From NCBI GenBank assembly GCA_965230065.1, contig OZ245942.1, positions 3,286,001 through 3,350,000 on the forward strand: a DNA stretch of 64,000 bases, read 5' to 3'. The translations under genes and the position numbers were made by a program. This DNA is from G965230065 sp965230065. Lineage in GTDB: Bacteria > Bacteroidota > Bacteroidia > Cytophagales > Cyclobacteriaceae. Position 1 is the stretch's first letter. Each line of letters opens with the position of its first letter. The notes under the pieces were generated by a model that searched no databases, had not been told where the DNA came from, and saw only the letters and a list, made by a program, of their open reading frames with translations. This document shows positions 62,607-64,000 of this stretch, one piece after another.

Positions 62607-64000
62607 ATGCGAAACCACCTGTTGATTTTAATAGTTTACTTAACCTTTCTTTCCCCGGCAAAAGGGCAAAACTATGTGGCTGATGCCGGGCCAGACCAAT
62701 ATTTCCGTGAAGGCATTGAGCTGATGGAAAAGCAAAAGTACAGTGCCGCCCGCGAAACTTTTGAGCGCTACTTGTCCGTGGCTGATGATAACCTGAAAAC
62801 CATTGACGCTGAATATTACATCGCTTTTTCTGCTCTGCGGTTGTATAATGGCGATGGGGAGGCCATGCTGGAAGATTTTACCCAAAAGTATGAATACCAT
62901 CCCAAATCTATGTTGGCCTTTTACGAACTGGGAAACTTTTTTTTCAGGGATCAGAAATACGAAAAAGCCATTGAATATTTCGAAAAGGTAGATACCAAAA
63001 ACCTAAGCCGCGAACAGCAAAACACCCTGAATTTTAAGCTGGGCTACGCCTACTTTTCTGACCAGAAGTTCCAGGAAGCCCTTCCTCATTTTAACCGGAT
63101 AAAAGGCGGAAACAATGCCTACGCTAGTGCTGCCAGCTATTATGCAGGGTACATCGCTTACCGCAGCCAGGACTACGACGAAGCCATCACAGACCTGAAA
63201 AATGCAGAAAAAGATGCGGATTATGCCAGCATTGTGCCCTACATGATTGCCAACATTTATTACGAACAAAAGCAATACAATGAACTGATTACTTACGGGG
63301 AAAATATCCGGAAATCTGATGCGAGGGTGAAAAACGAGCCCGACATTATGTTGCTGGTGGGCGAGGCATATTACCAGCGGGAAAACTATGCTCAGGCAGC
63401 CGTTTATCTGGAAGAATATGCCAGCAATCGCATTCCTGACAATGGGGTGTGGTATCGTTTGGCTTATGCCCAGTATAAATCGGGGGCGCATGATAAAGCC
63501 ATTGAAAACTTCAAACAAATAGCTGCCAAGCCTGACACGATTGGACAATTTGCTTCTTATTATCTGGGCGTTTTGTATGTAGAGCAGGAAAATTTCCCCT
63601 TCGCTGCCACAGCCTTGGAAAAAGCAAGCAAGCAGGATTATGACATGGTTATCAAAGAGCAGGCGTTGTTCAATTTGGGCAAAGTGCATTTTGAAGCAGG
63701 CGACCATGCCCGGGCCATTGAAGTGCTTTCAAGGTTTTCTAAAACTTACCCGAATAGCAAATTTTCTGAGGAAACGCACGATTTATTGAGCGAAGCTTAC
63801 CTGAACACCCGCAATTATGACCAGGCTCTGGCTTTTATTGAAAACCTGCCCAACAAAAGCGAAAAAGTAAAGCGGGCTTACCAGAAAGTAACGTATTACA
63901 AAGGTACAGAGGAATTTAACAATTCCCGTTTTTTCCAGTCCGTGCAACTTTTTGAAAAGTCTTTGCAATATCCTTATGATAAAGATTTGGTGGTGACTGC
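62607..64000 (+). CDS. Secreted TPR-repeat protein, 3' end beyond window
   Basis: The frame opens at ATG 62607 and stays open to the end of the window (464 codons). A signal peptide (LLILIVYLTFLSPAKGQ) is followed by repeated 34-residue TPR-like helices: YFREGIELMEKQKYSAARETFERYL, FYELGNFFFRDQKYEKAIEYFEKV, LNFKLGYAYFSDQKFQEALPHFNRI, and several more up to the end. It resembles the long (about 1000-residue) envelope TPR proteins of Bacteroidota. Partner or function cannot be named. Confidence 0.88.
   Translation, partial: MRNHLLILIVYLTFLSPAKGQNYVADAGPDQYFREGIELMEKQKYSAARETFERYLSVADDNLKTIDAEYYIAFSALRLYNGDGEAMLEDFTQKYEYHPKSMLAFYELGNFFFRDQKYEKAIEYFEKVDTKNLSREQQNTLNFKLGYAYFSDQKFQEALPHFNRIKGGNNAYASAASYYAGYIAYRSQDYDEAITDLKNAEKDADYASIVPYMIANIYYEQKQYNELITYGENIRKSDARVKNEPDIMLLVGEAYYQRENYAQAAVYLEEYASNRIPDNGVWYRLAYAQYKSGAHDKAIENFKQIAAKPDTIGQFASYYLGVLYVEQENFPFAATALEKASKQDYDMVIKEQALFNLGKVHFEAGDHARAIEVLSRFSKTYPNSKFSEETHDLLSEAYLNTRNYDQALAFIENLPNKSEKVKRAYQKVTYYKGTEEFNNSRFFQSVQLFEKSLQYPYDKDLVVT

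Overview
The window looks like chromosomal DNA of a Bacteroidota bacterium, most likely from the Cytophagales. The evidence is gene content: gliding-motility genes gldA/gldF/gldG, the type IX secretion protein PorQ, a Bacteroidota-style division and cell wall (dcw) cluster, and a hisA-like gene and several secreted proteins that read like Bacteroidota versions. Shine-Dalgarno sites are mostly weak, and several upstream regions carry the TAnnTTTG -7 element of this phylum. I found no rRNA, tRNA or CRISPR array. Base composition is fairly even, with AT-rich gaps.

Layout. 1-3.3 kb: a cut-off alpha/beta hydrolase, an ABC-F ATPase and a small outer-membrane protein. 3.3-7.7 kb (minus): gldA, gldF, gldG and a DUF4340 gene, the gliding/T9SS-associated ABC system. 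8-10.7 kb: a lipoprotein, thiL, methylmalonyl-CoA epimerase and an A-type Fe-S carrier. 10.8-14.1 kb: an NtrC-type regulator overlapping a hybrid histidine kinase. 14.2-17.7 kb: a CPA2 antiporter, a DUF2007 protein and a DUF3179 protein. 17.8-26.3 kb: two paralogous DPP-IV-type S9 peptidases with an accessory stretch between them (VapBC-like pair, secreted hypothetical protein, cyclase, a diverged HisA-like protein lacking the usual first catalytic Asp, and a RES-domain remnant). 26.4-33.8 kb (minus): BatA/DUF58 genes, acylphosphatase, a membrane serine hydrolase, an IS982-family insertion and deoC.

33.8-35.4 kb is a gene-poor stretch with inverted repeats and a GC-rich hairpin patch. 35.4-48.1 kb is the dcw cluster: mraZ, rsmH, ftsL-like, ftsI, murE, mraY, ftsW, murG, ftsQ, ftsA, ftsZ. 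It lacks murD and murC at their usual places, and three TGG boxes at 10-bp spacing precede mraZ. 48.2-53.6 kb: FMN reductase, porQ, hslU, a Uma2 nuclease, a class D beta-lactamase lipoprotein and a DUF922 protein. 53.7-58.4 kb: the homogentisate route of tyrosine breakdown (hmgA, hppD, marR, GNAT, fahA). 58.4-64 kb: a bile-acid-type symporter, a CoxE-like VWA protein, psuG, holA and the start of a long TPR protein that runs off the window.

A recurring feature is short palindromes in intergenic DNA, often 20-80 bases before a start codon: 7908, 17738 (three in a row), 26352, 54919 and 62536. Other short repeats reach into the last codons of genes (14177, 16680). They look like dispersed REP-like elements. 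No wholly new multi-gene system is evident. The strongest leads are the HisA-like protein, the palindrome families, the dcw cluster without murC and murD, and the unexplained 1.6 kb region before mraZ.
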